Origin: Myrmaecium sp. VS I D KN 1 | Lineage: Eukaryota; Ascomycota; Dothideomycetes; Valsariales; Valsariaceae | Length of the DNA stretch: 64,000 bases | Direction of reading: 5' to 3' | Assembly (NCBI GenBank): GCA_019775845.1 | Contig: JADQAV010000015.1 | Coordinates: 1,364,001 to 1,428,000 of the forward strand | Shown: in pieces, positions 30,301-43,300 of the stretch | Layout of the letters: every line of letters begins with the position of its first letter | Position numbering within the stretch: the first letter of the stretch is position 1 | The notes under the pieces: generated by a model | What the model saw: the letters and a program-made list of their open reading frames with translations, nothing else | The model's database searches: none | Told to the model about the DNA's origin: nothing | Translations under genes and position numbers: made by a program

Positions 30301-33300
30301 GACACTTGAATTGCGGGGCACGATCTCGCGGGCGGGCGGGGTGGAAACCCTCACCTTATACCTTACAGCACCAGTACCCGGTACAGCAAGCATGACTGTA
30401 CCGGCTGGACTCCAGACCAGATACCTACGCCTGCTTAGCACGGTTCAAGCAATCCTTACGGACGGACCAAATAAGTGCGTTTCTCGTCTGAACCAACGTC
30501 ACGAAATGCGCTCTGGGCTTTGGGGGAGGGGGAATGAAGACGGGCATGGACCATGTGCGAGGGAGAGAGACGGGACTCGTCCATGAAACAGGCCGGAGGG
30601 AGCGCGGAGGCCGATACCTTTCACTCACACCGGCGTCGGGTCGTTTGCGCCTTGCGGTGCGAGATCCCGGGCAATGCACCACGGGCTATTCATTTCGCCT
30701 TGCCTTTCATCAGCGGTCACTCCGCCGCTGCGAAGAGCGAGAGATGTATGGAATACTCTCGGGATCTTCGAGGAATTGCACTAAGATTACTCCGGCTGCG
30801 CTTCGCGCTTCTCCTTGGCCCATACCTAAGGTCATCCGGTCTTTCCCTCCCTCGTCTGGAGAAGGGGGGCTCCCTATCCATCCGTTCGATCACAACCTAC
30901 CAACTCAGGAAGGTTCCCACCAGATAATAATCAACGTCGCGTTCCTCCTGTGCGGAACGCGAAGACGAGATCTGGTTCCATTGCTCTGCCTTGGGGTTGG
31001 GCTGGGGAGGATGAGGATTCTGCGGCAGCGGCTTGCTTGCTTGCGCTGGTTTGGTCAAGGACTGACTGTGAACGATGGGCCGGAGCGGAGGAGGAGGTCC
31101 AGTCCTCAGCGATTACGCTCCGCCTGGGAGGAAACCGGCTGTACGGATACCCCCAATCCCCCCGTTCCGTTCCGTTCCGTGCCGCGGGTGCCGTGGGAAC
31201 CCACACTACCGGCGGCGGTGGACGTGCTAGGTGCCCGGCGAATCGCAAGATCCATTTTTCGGCTCTTGTGGCGCGGAGTAGAAAGCGTTGATTGCCCGGG
31301 GTGAACCGATCATTTCCACTTCATCATGGGCTCACTGGCATCATCCTGTCTACGGCTCATGGGCTGCGCGCGCGCTGGGGTGGAGGTTGAAGGGCCGCCG
31401 TATATGGTGCTGGGAGTGAGTGGTTTGGGTGGCGAACATTGCTGCTGTGGAAGATGATGGGTGGCTTGTAGTGGAGGAAGAGCGACGGAGAGGAGCGATG
31501 GACTGGGGACCGAAAGTTTACATTCTTTCACTTTCAGAGAGGGCCTGGGTGGGTGGTCCATGCAAGCTACTCTCTGCTTGTGCGGCTGCTGCTGCGGCTG
31601 TGGAGCGAAGGTCGAAGAGAGCTACGTTCCGGAGTCCCTCTGTCCGGTCGCCGAAGGAACACGCCTAGCTGGAATGACAGACAGCCGTCTCTTCTACCTT
31701 AGAGCCGTCCGCGGAAGCTACTCCCGTCTCCACTCTCTCCCGCTGCAGGCCCGAAAGTCGAAGACAGCTTCCTCCAGTCGCCGAAGGAACAAGCCCGAAT
31801 ATCGAGACGACGAAGAAGACTCAACCAAAAGACATCGGCTAGCGCCCGTTTTACGAAATCCGGTTGAGCTCAGATCCAGAGTTCCTGGAGACGTCGAACC
31901 TCGCGGAATAGACCGGGCCCTTCGTCTCTTACCTACCTAGCAGGGTACGCCTCAAGAATCTAGGCTGGCGCGAGAGATCGGCGAGATCAGGTCCTCTCCC
32001 TAGACCCCTCTGCCTCTCTCTCTGTCGTGCACACGATGTCCTGCTCCTTCCCCAATCCACCACGGCTTCACATTGGGAAGCGGCGGGGGCCAGGATCCGA
32101 TCGATAGACCGCTGTTCCGCATCCTAAGAAGACGATACCTTACAGCAACGCCGGCACGAGGGTTGTCGTGCTCATCTCAACCTAGCCTGCGCTCCGAGAA
32201 TACCAGCAACTAGATACACGCTCTGCTGGCGCGCCGGTGCGGTGCGCTGGAGACGGGCCTGTAATTTCTCTCTGGAGGGGTTGGGGCGCTGTAATGTCTT
32301 CCGAACAAAACAGAGCCGCTGCGTTAGCTGATCTTTCATGCTCTGGTGAAACGTCCAGTCAGCGTTGATTGGCCGGAGTGGTGGGGTGGTATGGCGGCTG
32401 CAGTGAAGGGAAGATCCGAGGAATTCAGTGGGAGTGCGACAGATCACCAAGCGACAAGAGTAGGGAGGGCGTCGCCCGGGGGCAGGCTATTGACAATTAG
32501 CCTGGGCGGGACGTGCTGCTTCCATTGACGTACCGTCCGCCCTTCGCTTCTGCGTCAGTCCGTAGGACCATTTCCGCCTTCTGCTGGGAAAAGGTGCCGA
32601 ATGGGAATCTCACGGGCCCCCGGTCTCCTCGTCTCTCTCTCACTACAGTCTCGTTTCGGAAAGAGACGAGTTTCCTATCAGAAGCTCCGGAGACAGGATA
32701 TCTTCACCTACACCTAGGTCTCTCGTCGGTCCGCTGCAGATTCAAAGAAGCATCCTGGAAACCGGACAAAGACGCCAGCCTTAGCCTTGGGCGGTGCTGG
32801 TTGCTAGCTTACCTGCGCCGTCTCCCGTCTCCTCCTTCGGTCGTACCTACGTACCTACGGAATCATAACGAATACAGCCTGGGCTTTGCGTATTTGTATG
32901 CACTTGGAGATGCAGTCCCCTGCCGTGCGCCGCATGCCGCAATATCTGCCTAACGCTGCTGTCCCGGCGGTGCGCCTGCCCTAGGGAGCGATAATCACAT
33001 AGCTTTCCAGGCTATGGCTCGTGGGAAGACTGCGGCTGTTATGTCGGTCAGTTGGTGTCGTTTCTCCTCTCCCCGTTACCTAGGGACAATGATGGAGCGA
33101 GTGAAGTACTCGGCGGAGACACTCGCATCTACCGCGTCATCAGCGCTGTGGTGGGAGCTGCTGGGCTGAGGGGCCTCGGTGTGGGACTCGATTCCTCCCG
33201 TCGGTGCTACCCGGGGAGTGTAAAGAACCGGCCAATCAGGATTCTTGCCATGTGTGTGTGGCGGGATGGGATGTTCATGTGTTGTACAACACAACATACA

Positions 33301-35610
33301 CTATTTTTTCCAACTCAATTCTCCGGCCTGGACTCCGGCGTGAGTCTGGGAGGCAGGGGTGAGCGTGTGGAGGATTTTACCGCCGGGATAGTGCAGGGGA
33401 GAAGGATCGACCGAATCGCATGGCCCGTCCCGTTCCGTTCCGTCGGACGCAGACGCCCAAGATTTACCCAGTCCGCCTCCCGCGGGCCTCTGGCGGGTGG
33501 AAAGACGTCACATACTCGCCCAGAAACAGTGGGCCGGGCGGGTTTCCTCAGTCGACTCCTACCCACGTCGGCGTTATGCAAGGGAAGCTGAGAGTGGGGG
33601 AGGAGGGGACGGGAGAGGGCCGAACAGGTACATCCCAGAGGTTCTGCTCTTCTTGCTCTGCCGCTCTCGCGGGGCATGGAATGTCAAGCCAGTCATCCAC
33701 TCCTTTGGATCTTCCTATCTGCGCGCCCGCGCTTGAGAGGACGGATAACTCTCGCGCAGCAGTGCGGATCGGATCGGTGGAGCGCTCGTCGTCTGGCAAC
33801 AGGATCATGTCGATCACCTAGAGCACGGCACGGACAAGGCATCGCACCGTCTGCGGCTGGCACTGGCCGTGGCGGAGGGCAGGCTCCTTCTACTTACCAA
33901 CCTACCTTCTGCGTCCTGTGTGCGCGGCTTCAATCATAGCCGTGCCTGGCTCGACTTGGTTCCATCGCTCTGCCGGAAAGTCCGTATCCTGCCTCTACTC
34001 CTGCGTGTCTTTCTCTTGGGGAAGCTTAAGCGGGGTTTCCTTAAACCCTGCTGGGTGCGTTGGCCGGAAGCCGGGGAGGGAGGTTGAACGGTGGGCTGGC
34101 TGTTCGCTTACGACTCGACCCTGGTTATACCGTTGCGTGGGTGTGCGGGCGTGCGTCGCTGGAGGCTATGGCTTTGGCATGAGACAGTGAAAGCTGGTGG
34201 ATGGGAGGTCCTGGGTACCTGGTCTGGCATGGCGGGACTCCGTTGATCCGATGTCGATGGGAGAGTGGCGGGAGCGAGCATATCTGACACAGATCCTCCC
34301 TGCCTGTTCCGTCGAATCAACGGGAACGTGCTTGCCTCCCCTCGATGGCGCTGCAATATCCACTTCTGGACTGCAACAGCAGGTGCTTCATTCCCGCTCG
34401 TCTGTGGCCGACGTCGGTGCGACGATGGCTTCCTACCTCTGCGTTGTGCGGACGTACCGACGCTCTTACATTGCGGAGGGGCAGGAGGGGAGAAAGACAA
34501 AGGCCAGCCGGGAGATCCGGCAGTCGCCAAACCGTGGTATTGCCGCCGTGGGAGGAAGAGGGAGAGGGCGATGGTAGCGGCAACATCCCGCTGCGACCGG
34601 ACTCTCTACTTGAACCCGAACGAAGAAACGAAGCGGATCATGGTTCATACGATCCCATTTATTCGCCGATCTCCTCCCGTTTTCTGCCCTTGACCCATCA
34701 CGGGCTTGCTCCGCCGGAGCGCGGTGCGACTTACAACTGTATCATTGCCGCCCCCGGCTGTGAGCGGGTAGCGCGGACTTCACTTACTACGCTCCGTGCT
34801 CGGCTTTGGGGCTTCAACCGCCTCTTTCAGCGGTTATCTCAGCGCAGAAGGAGAGATTCAGATGCGCTTCGTCCGGCGATCGGTCGCTTACCGCTGTGGT
34901 TCCGACCCGCCGGAGAAGTGTCGGTCATGGGGAGAGGGAGGGGAGCAAACGATATACGCCGCGCTCGTGCCGGTTTCGATCTCCCTATGGGATGGAGTCC
35001 TACTCCGTCTTTTCGGCCCGGGATGCTTCATGGTCTTCGCCGCCGCCATGCAGAAGCGCACCATGAACGTCCTTTATGCTGCTGGTCCCTGGTGGTCAAG
35101 GTCAGTGGTACTCGCGGTGTGTGGGAGAGGGGAGAGTCGGCGGATACCACATTATCTCTGCTCCTTTTTGGAGGAGTGGATAGCGCAACTATGCCTGCTG
35201 TGGTGGTGGTGGTGTGGGATGATGCGAGGGAGCGGACCAACACCGCTTGGTTGCGACGCGACGGCAGAACAGAATGCCGAGTCAGACGGTTGTTCCCCTC
35301 GTGCAATCGCCGCAAAAGACCTACGGCGTCAGGTCTTGCGGTCGGTATACACGGAAACAAACGACTGGTGCGGTGTGGTGCGGTGTGCTATGAAGGTGAC
35401 GATACTGCCCCCGGCGGCTGGGAGGCGGTCCAGCTTTTCATACATAACACCTCCGATCCAGAAGCTGTCGCAGACATCATGCCATACTCCCGCCCCGTGG
35501 CGGGCTTCGACCTCAGTCTCAGAGTGTGGAGAGAGCGCTGTGCTGGAGTAAAGAGTCCAGGAATGCATTGCTTGGTGGCTGGCTGCCTGGCTTTACACGC
35601 GTTGGCCTAA
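30300..35610. other. 5.3-kb GC-rich, stop-poor block without convincing genes
   Basis: Open frames of 80-420 codons overlap on both strands (30534-31304 and 34345-35610 plus are the longest), usually in two or three frames at once. None has a TATA/leader/start arrangement, and the predicted proteins are Arg/Ser/Pro/Gly mixtures as expected from GC-rich random DNA. Short words recur (GTTCCGTTCC at 31170 and 33430; GGTTCCAT.GCTCTGCC at 30975 and 33960). One of the long frames might still be coding. Confidence 0.45.
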
Positions 35611-36066
35611 GATGCCAGAGGCATGTTGGGGTGACGTGCGCAGGGCACGGCGCGGAGGGGGGGCGGAGTGGACTGGGGGGATGGAGGTGAAGAGGAGGTG
35701 AGCCGGGAAATGAGGTAGGATGGTGGATTTACCCGGATGACTGGTGGATCTCGGGCTTCGCGGGAGTCACACTCCGCACAGGGTAGGTAGTGAGAAGAGG
35801 TGTGTGTCTGGTAAATAGTGTTTGTAGGCGTATATGAAATTACATTCACATTTATACAGTGTGTTTCACTGATCATATGAATTTACATTCATCTGTCTTT
35901 TATCATTTCATTCTCACTCATTACCATGCACATTCACATCCCAAACGCCTCATATTCCTTCATCACCATCATTCACACCATCCTCCCTCACCGCTCCGCA
36001 CATCTCCAAACCCCCACCCTGTGCCCCGAACATCGCATTCCCCTCCCGTGCCACCCTCAGGCCGCC

Positions 36067-36291
36067 ATGGAGACGGCCCGGAAAAACTCCACCCCACCCC
36101 GTCATTTCTCAGCATCGCCCAATTTCCACATCGCACATGATGATATCGCCGGACTCGGCCAGGAGATGCGTCACCGCCAGGGATCGGAACCCCACTGTCC
36201 CCTCCATAAAAGGCCGGCTATGAATGCAGGATCATCCTGGCTGGATCTTGATCTAGGTTTGTCTTTTTCAATCCTATCTGTTCTGTACTGA
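36067..36291 (+). CDS. Short protein, 74 aa
   Basis: The ATG at 36067 (GGCCGCCATGGAG, an optimal context) follows a 130-nt C/A/T-rich leader. The product begins METARKNSTPPRHFSASPNF, continues HDDIAGLGQEMRHRQ and ends hydrophobic. A GTTTGT near the end could be a donor. Unknown family. Confidence 0.4.
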   Translation: METARKNSTPPRHFSASPNFHIAHDDIAGLGQEMRHRQGSEPHCPLHKRPAMNAGSSWLDLDLGLSFSILSVLY

Positions 36292-36385
36292 TATTTTGAT
36301 GTAGAGAACTGGAAAAGGAGGAGCAGATCTGCATTTCCTATGGGACTTTGTGGATGTGGAGTATATTGAGTACTCCACTTCATTC

Positions 36386-37530
36386 CCTGCGCCACATCGC
36401 CGCCGCCGCGGCGGCAGTGGGCGGTAGCACCGGTCCGGATCGGATGGGACTTTGTTCCCTTGAACGACGCTCCAGTTTCCACCCCTGCGCCACATCGCTG
36501 GCGCGGTTGGGGGGTATGTCGCCCTAATCGAATCAGACTTTGCCCCCCTCAACCGGATGGAACGACATCTTCCCGTCGGGTCCTCCATTTTCAACCCTGC
36601 GCCACATCGCCGCTGCGGTGGTGGCGGGGGGAGAAGTTGTTTCATCGACGTACCTCCGCCGGCGCGCGGACATGTTCCCAGCTTCGAATGGTGGGAGTGT
36701 GCTGTAGGGACTCAGCTCCCTAGACCAGATCAAGGGACATCTTCCCGTCGGACACTCCAGTTTCCTCCCCTACGCCACATCGCCGCTATGGCTGGTCTCG
36801 GAGACGATGGTCTCAAAATAGACAGCCGGCGGCGGCGCGGGGATGTCCTCAGCTTCGATTGTTGGGAGTATACTGCATAAGGCTCAGTTTCCTGGATTAT
36901 ATGGGAGGATTCCATGGATCTCTCCCCTTTGTCATTGGCGCTGGGTTGTGGGATGTTTCTCGAGACGGATGCCGGACTTGAAACGGGCCTCGGTTTTCCG
37001 AAATATTTGGGAGAGGAAGTAGGGGTTCCTCTACTTCTTCCCCTGCGCCATCGGTGCCTGGGGCCTCCTGGATGATTTCACGGGATACGGTGGTGGCTAG
37101 CATACTTACAGCCTGGATCGGATGGAGCATGCGAAACGTCTACTCCCCAATCTTCTGCGAGGGACCCGTACGCTCTACTGCCTGGATCGAATGGCCCATG
37201 CTAAAGGGGCTTCGATTACTCAAGCCTACAGCGGAGGAAGTTGAAATTTCTCCATTTCTTCCCCTGCGCGATGTGGGTCTGGGACCTGTTGGACCAAGGT
37301 TTCATAACGGACTGTTGTGGCTGATACCATCCCACGCATAGTTTCAGTGTGAATCGGATGGCGCATGTTAAACGGGTCCCTTCTCTCAATCAATCGGAGG
37401 GGATTTGTATGTCTCCACCCGCAGATTCGAATGGCCCATGTCAAAGGGGATTTTATTCCCTCAATCCCACGGCGGAAAATCATAATTTCTCCTTTTCTTC
37501 CCTGCGCCATCGCCGCTTCGGACCGGCTGG
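36386..37530. repeat. Diverged tandem-repeat array around CCTGCGCCACATCGCCGC
   Basis: The core occurs at 36386, 36483, 36596, 36769, 37042, 37263 and 37501. Spacing grows from about 100 to about 240 bp. In the right half a second motif, GGATCG.ATGG..CATG..AAA, appears twice per unit (about 37115 and 37180, 37351 and 37423). On the minus strand the units read like protein (HPIQAVSMLATTVSREI against HPIHTETMRGMVSATTV; MWRRGGNWSV repeated), with stops between, so an old repeat-containing gene may lie underneath. Confidence 0.65.
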
Positions 37531-38099
37531 ATATGTTTCCACAACATCCAGTTCTAGCTGTTCTTCAGCATATATATGCCTACAGCTAATAAGCAATTCG
37601 CAACCCTAGTTCAAAGGGGCTGCACATATCCTCACAGAAGCAGCTTCGTCTCCTCCCTGCCGCTCCCGCGCAAGCATTATCCCTGGCACCTCACATCAGC
37701 TCCAGGCTGTCGGCGAACCTGAACAGTGTGCTACAACGCCTGCGTAGATCAGGGAGCATGCTCAACAGCCGTTAAGGCCGAGGCGCCTGAGGCGGGCATG
37801 TGATATTCCTCCCGGTCATGCGAACATTCACTTGGAGTATGCACTCCACTGGAGCACCTCTCACACGATTGCTGTCTTGCTTTTCCTCAAGTAAAGTAAG
37901 GCAGACATGGGCAGCGTCTTCCACCCTGGTTTTACACCAGTGGGGAGGACTGTTTGGGTGCGTGATGATAGCTCATACGACCTGGTGCTCCTTAGTTCTG
38001 TGACGAAAGTTTGGGCTTTGTATGAGCCACACTGCAACAAGGTCTTGCCCGCGTACTGGCAACCACAATGCAACTTGTTCAGCCAGTATTGACCGTGAG

Positions 38100-38350
38100 T
38101 AACAGTGCAATTATACGGTGCTGTGCGCCGTGGAGTGAGGGAGGGCACATCTTCGAGTTTAACAGCTGGCTGTGTTCTATGCTACAACGAAAGCGCTAGG
38201 AATCAGCCAGCGTTAGCCGTAGGCCACAGCGCAATGGTGCGGTGCTGTGCGCCGTCAGTGAGGGACGAAGCAGCTTCACAATAAATACAGCTGCCTGTCT
38301 CCAATGCCACAACAAAAGGCCTTCGGGTTCTAATTCGTGTTAGCCACACT
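38100..38350. repeat. Two diverged copies of a 124-bp unit
   Basis: CGGTGCTGTGCGCCGT occurs at 38116 and 38240; AT-GC-ACAACxAAA follows 60 bp later in both copies (about 38178 and 38302). Fragments of the unit's start (GCCACACTGCAACAA) are also seen at about 38023 and 38344. Confidence 0.6.
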
Positions 38351-38392
38351 CCAACAAAGCGTTTCGCTCTTGCCCTCTTCAGCGAGGCGTAC

Positions 38393-38906
38393 GTATTAGC
38401 TATATCGCCACAATACGTTCCACAAGTGTCGGCCCTGCATACGATATCCAGTGGTCCACTACACAGAGCGCACAGCCCAAAGCTTCTCGAGGGACTTCAA
38501 GAGTTATCGACCAGGTCGTTCTTCCGAACAACGCTCTCCCGGCACCCGCTCTCTCGTACTATCTTTCGTGGATACACCTGTGTGGCTGCTCCTCCGCAAA
38601 GAAAAACCAAGCTCCTGCACTGTGTGCTCGGGCAGTATCGCAATAACCCATAAAGACGGTGTTGTGTCCGCTCTGAACATAGTGACCGAGAAGGCTGCGC
38701 TCTGGGACAAACGGCAGACCCTGGGCCGCGACCACGCCGCCATCACCCGCTTCGCCCGCAGCCTGGATGGGAAAGACTTCGAGAGCGCGCACACTATCGT
38801 CCTCACCACCATCACCTGCTTCCACACGAGGACGCTCCATACCCACCAGGGCGGCGACTACGAGGGGGAGGACGAGGAGGCGCTCACCTTAGCTGTCGCC
38901 GGATGA
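38393..38906 (+). CDS. Protein-like frame without a visible start
   Basis: Open from just after the 124-bp repeats to the stop at 38904-38906, reading KCRPCIRYPVVHYTERTAQ, CTVCSGSIAITHKDG, DKRQTLGRDHAAITRF and an acidic end (GGDYEGEDEEALTLAVAG). Two CxxC pairs could bind metal. No ATG lies in the frame before the middle of the product, so an upstream exon or a broken start is likely. The next frame (MSALHTISSGPLHR, from 38432) is also open for 75 codons. Confidence 0.32.
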
Positions 38907-39859
38907 GCGGCAGGTACAGATACGGATTCACTTCCTGGAAGTCATCATGCCCTCCTCATAAGAGCTATGAATTCCGCTATTCCCGTCCCTTCTTCCCATG
39001 AGCGAGCCTCCACCCTACCCCGGCGGCCGCAGCTTACGCCGCATGGTTACAGAGTTGGCTGAGCTGGGCTGGCCAGCATTTCCAGGTAACTAATACTGGG
39101 AGGTGAAGAAACGGGATCTGGACATTGTGTCTTCGCTCGTATGAAGGAAGAACGGATGATTGGCTGTGAGGATCTGGTGTGGAGTTCCGAGAGCTTGCTC
39201 TAGGAGGGCAGGGATTGGTGTTCAAAGCTGAAGAGCATGCTGGGTACCAAGGGCCAGAGGTTCTGGGTAATTGGGATGCTCTTCAGCGGTTTTGGGATAA
39301 GTAGTGTCTTGTTCTGGATCGATTTTGTATATCACTTTCAATTCACTCACTTCACATAACTGATACTATTTCCAGTTCATAGAGGCTATATGAGATGATC
39401 AATGCAGAGACTGTGACTACCCTGATACAGTCCGTTTACGTACTTCCAGCATAACAGTGGTGGATAGTTCCTGGCAATGGTGAAGCTCCTTTGCAAGATT
39501 TGTTTGCATGGATGAACAGCGCGACAGGAGGCTCTAGCCCGCTGCCTCGGCTCATATAAAAACCGGAGCATGTATACCCGTAACTATAGTTTGCCTGGAA
39601 TAACTTAGTCAAGCACTGCCTACTCGGCACAGCGTTCTTCCGCCCTGCCGTCCCGTGTGTACCTTTTGCCTCACCACTTTCTCCCACCTCTCATCTCAAC
39701 CACTTCCAACCGCACTCACACTCACACCCACACCAACGTAATCATCTCATCTCCCCTATCCAATGCATCTACCAACGTCTAGCAGAAGCCATACAAACTA
39801 CCACACAACCAAAGATCTTTCGCCCGCCCGCCTCCCCGCCCGCCTCCCGCCCTCCCACA

Positions 39860-40009
39860 ATGCCCCTCCGCCTGCCCTTCGACATGGAGGCGCTTGCCGA
39901 GACGCTGCAGTTCGAGCAGCGCAAGGCGGTGTACGTTCGCGTTTCGCTGGGCTTGTTAGCGTTCGTCGGCTTGCTCACGTTGTTGCTGTGGGGTTTGAAG
40001 AGGGAATAG
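39860..40009 (+). CDS. 49-aa single-pass membrane peptide
   Basis: Start in CCCACAATGCCC after a long C/A-rich leader. Sequence: an amphipathic N-terminal half (DMEALAETLQFEQRKAVYV), then a membrane helix (VSLGLLAFVGLLTLLLWGL) and the end KRE. In the 3' UTR, GTATGT at 40013 with GGCTGAC and TTGCTAG marks a probable intron, supporting transcription on this strand. A charged segment followed by a C-terminal anchor resembles small organelle or ER membrane subunits; I cannot name it. Confidence 0.55.
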   Translation: MPLRLPFDMEALAETLQFEQRKAVYVRVSLGLLAFVGLLTLLLWGLKRE

Positions 40010-40189
40010 TGGTATGTTTCTTGCCCTCCAGTCACGTGGTGCATAAGGCTGTGGCATATGTAGATGGCTGACTTGTTTATTGCTTGCTAGAACTATCGAC
40101 CAAGGGATTATGGTGAGATGGGGGAGGGTAAAGTACATGACGGGGAAGAAGGTGAAGGGAAAATTGGGGGGAATTAAAGTAAAGGGAAG

Positions 40190-40220
40190 AAAAGAAAGAA
40201 AGAAAGAAAGAAAGAAAGAA
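40190..40220. repeat. GAAA microsatellite
   Basis: About seven GAAA/AAGA units in a purine-rich stretch between two convergent genes. Confidence 0.8.
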
Positions 40221-40301
40221 ATTCCATCGCCAAGTGTGATCCCCTCAACAAAGTGTTATCCATCACAGTCGAAGGAACAGAGGACAGAGTAGCCACGCCT
40301 C

Positions 40302-43300
40302 TCAACGCTCCTCATTCTTGATCGGCACCCAGATGAACTGCCAGAGCCTAGGGTAGTACACTGCCGGCGCACCCTCCAGACCAGGCACAACCCCAAATCC
40401 ATGGCGGCTCACCCACTCCTCCTGGGCATCCAAGATCCTCGTCCAAAACGCGGTCAACCAGGGGAACTTGGCAGGAAAAGTCTCAATCTGCCACCGCACC
40501 CACTCCGCCTCATCCTGATCCCCGGCAACGAAGGGGATGGATGATGGGTGCTCGATGTACTCCGGTATGCGGAGATAGCGCCAGCTGCAAAAAAGGCATT
40601 GGCCTGCTGGCATCGGGGCTCGTAGGTCCAGGCGGCAGAGTTCGCATTCGTTGTAGCATAGCGGGCAGACGTCTTGGGCGGGTGCCGGGACGACTGAAGC
40701 CGGATGGAGGACCTGGGTTGGGGCCGGATGCTGGTCGGGAGTCGCGGGTCCAGTGAGAGTGATCATGGGAATTTCAGGCGGGCTGGATGGGGGAGCGGTC
40801 TGGCGCGATGCAGTGATGGCCCGGTTGGGAATGGTGAGGCCGTTGCTGCCGACCTGACGGGTCTGATGAGTTTGCCTAGCCTGACGGTTCTGTTTAGCAC
40901 GTCCGAGTGCTTGTTCGAATGTCATGTCGCTAGTATAGGGTGGAGACGATGGGGGAACGAGGATGGTGGCCTCGCTGCCCGCATCCTGGTCTTCGTTGGC
41001 CGCAGCCAAGTGAATGGAATTGTAATGACTCGGCTGAGGGAAGTCATCCTCATCTTCGTCCATATCATCAGACTTGTTAGATTGAGCAACCGTCTCGGTG
41101 TCGCTGTCTTCCTGTTTAACCTTGACGATATTCTCTGGATGTCGAGCAGCCTGTTTGCGCTTCACCGGTGGGCCGGTCGTATTGACGAATTTCCATGTGA
41201 CTCCGGCTTTGGGTTTGTCCTGAGCCAAGGGACGGGTTAGTGCTTTCTGCTGAGACTGGGACTGCACTAGGGCCTTAGCCTTTAATCCATCAGGATGACT
41301 GGAGGTGCTAGCAAGAAGTTTGCGGTCAAACGCAGTCGTGGCACGCTGGCGGCCCTGCAGCCTCGCCAAGCGCTCGCCAAAGGGTGATTCTTCAAGCAAC
41401 TGCTGGTAGCTCATACCTTCATTGCTAACAGCGGCTTTGGCATTATCAGCCAGACGATGTTCTGGGGTGTTCTTGCCCTGCTCGAGATTGTCTTTGTCTT
41501 CCAAGACTTCTTGCATCGTAGCATCAGGATCGATCTTCTCGGGCTCTTCGTCAGATGGCGCATCGCCCATAATCTCATCACTGTCAAAGACATTGTCTCC
41601 ATCGACGCCAATCTGGCTAGTCGTATCATGGCGATCAAGCAGACGAGCATGGTTGCCATGCTCATCATCCTCTTGATCCATCGCACCATCCATACCCCAA
41701 ATCGAATTGTTCCCGTATAGAAACTTTCCAAAGCTGCAAACTTCGTCAAGGTTAGTTTCAGAGGTAGGATTAGCGGCATATTTCGTATTTAGTGCAGCAG
41801 CGTCGTGCTGATCAAGTGCGGCAGGCTCGCCGCTGTTCGCGTTCCCCAGGTTCTGATAGTATTCAGGGTCATCTTCACCCTCAGCATCACCTTCAGATCC
41901 AAGATCATCTTGCAGCCGGCGCGCAGCCTCAGCTTCAGTGGCAGCCCCAGCCTGGGGGTACGCATCAGCAACCCCAGTCGTGACTCCATCCCCGCTCTGC
42001 ACCTCCTCATCAACACCAAAGTCAACAAGGTCCTTCCACCACTCGCCGAGGACAGGCAACTCCTTAGCTGCCTTCGGACCCGGACCCATCGTGCGCTCAA
42101 CATCATCTTCAAAAAAGAAACCCTCGAACGTCTCCTCTTGCTGCTGCATCATCGGCAGCGTCATATGGGCTACCGGCGCCACCTGCGCCTGCATGCTCGC
42201 ATACTGCGCCGCCGCCGCAGCAGAAGCCGCCGCCGCCGCCGCACTTGGCTGAGCGAAGTCATCCTTCGCCCGCTCGCCATTTTCAAAGTAAAACCCTTCG
42301 AACCCGTCGTTGACGAAGTCGACGTATGAGCTTCCGGGGATGGGTTTACCATGGACTGCGGCAGCCGCGGTTATAGCTGGTGCTGCGGTTGCAGTGGTGA
42401 CTGGGTTTTTCTTCGGGCGCCCTGTGCGACGGCGTGGGGCGCTGCTGCCATCGCTGCTCTTCGTTTTGGAGACTTTGCGGCCTTTGGGCCCGCTGCTGGG
42501 TGTGGGCAAGTCGCTGGTGCTGGCTTTGCGTTTGCGACGTTGACGGGTGCGCTTGGGGGGGTTTGCGGCTCCTTTGGTGGTTTCGTTGGCCGCTTGGGAG
42601 CTGTCTTTGTGGGCTTTCTTGGTTGGGCTCGTAGAATTGATGTTCTTGCCCTTAGCAGTGAGATTGGCAGTCATGTTGTTGTCCACGTTGGAAGTAGCAC
42701 CAGTATTAGCAGCAGAATGAACTTGAGCAGCGTTCAAGCCAACTTTGTAGCTATTCCCATGAAGAGGAGTCGGCCCAGCAGCGAAGGCGCCAGGCACGAT
42801 ATTCTTGGCACCAGCGCCAGGAATGAAGTTGATATTGGGAACAGCGTTGACGTTGTAGTTATTAGCACCAGTAGCTGCACCTCCGGCAACGCCAGCACCA
42901 GGTACAAAAGGATACCAAGGATTCTGCTGGATAGCAGTTTGGTATGTCATGCCGTTCGTACTGCGGCGATTGACATTCGCAGCCACCATCACCGTAGCAA
43001 AAGCCCCATACTTAACATTGTCGTTGACAGGAAACCTGCCCCCAGCGGCGTAGGGGTTAGGATTGACGTTGTTGACACTACCTTGAGCAACGATATTCTT
43101 ATCAGCAACAGCGTTGGCATTGCCAGCGTATGCACCACTAGAAGTAACTCCAGTCGTACGAGCATCGTTGAAATAAGCGCTTGGAACACCGCTGCGATTA
43201 GCGACGGTATTGCTGTTATAGGCATTCGTATCAGGTATAGCCAGCCCGGCGCCGAAGCCAGTTGCTGCAAAGCGCTTGCGAGCGTTCTGCTGGCAAGAAG

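Noticed and set aside
30534-31304. 256-codon plus-strand ORF
   Set aside because: Begins with ATG but lies in the same stop-poor block; composition is Arg/Ser/Pro background and no core promoter is seen.
34345-35610. 421-codon plus-strand ORF
   Set aside because: Overlapped by a 251-codon frame and others on the same strand in stop-poor GC-rich DNA; no promoter, leader or motif. Kept only as part of the block description.
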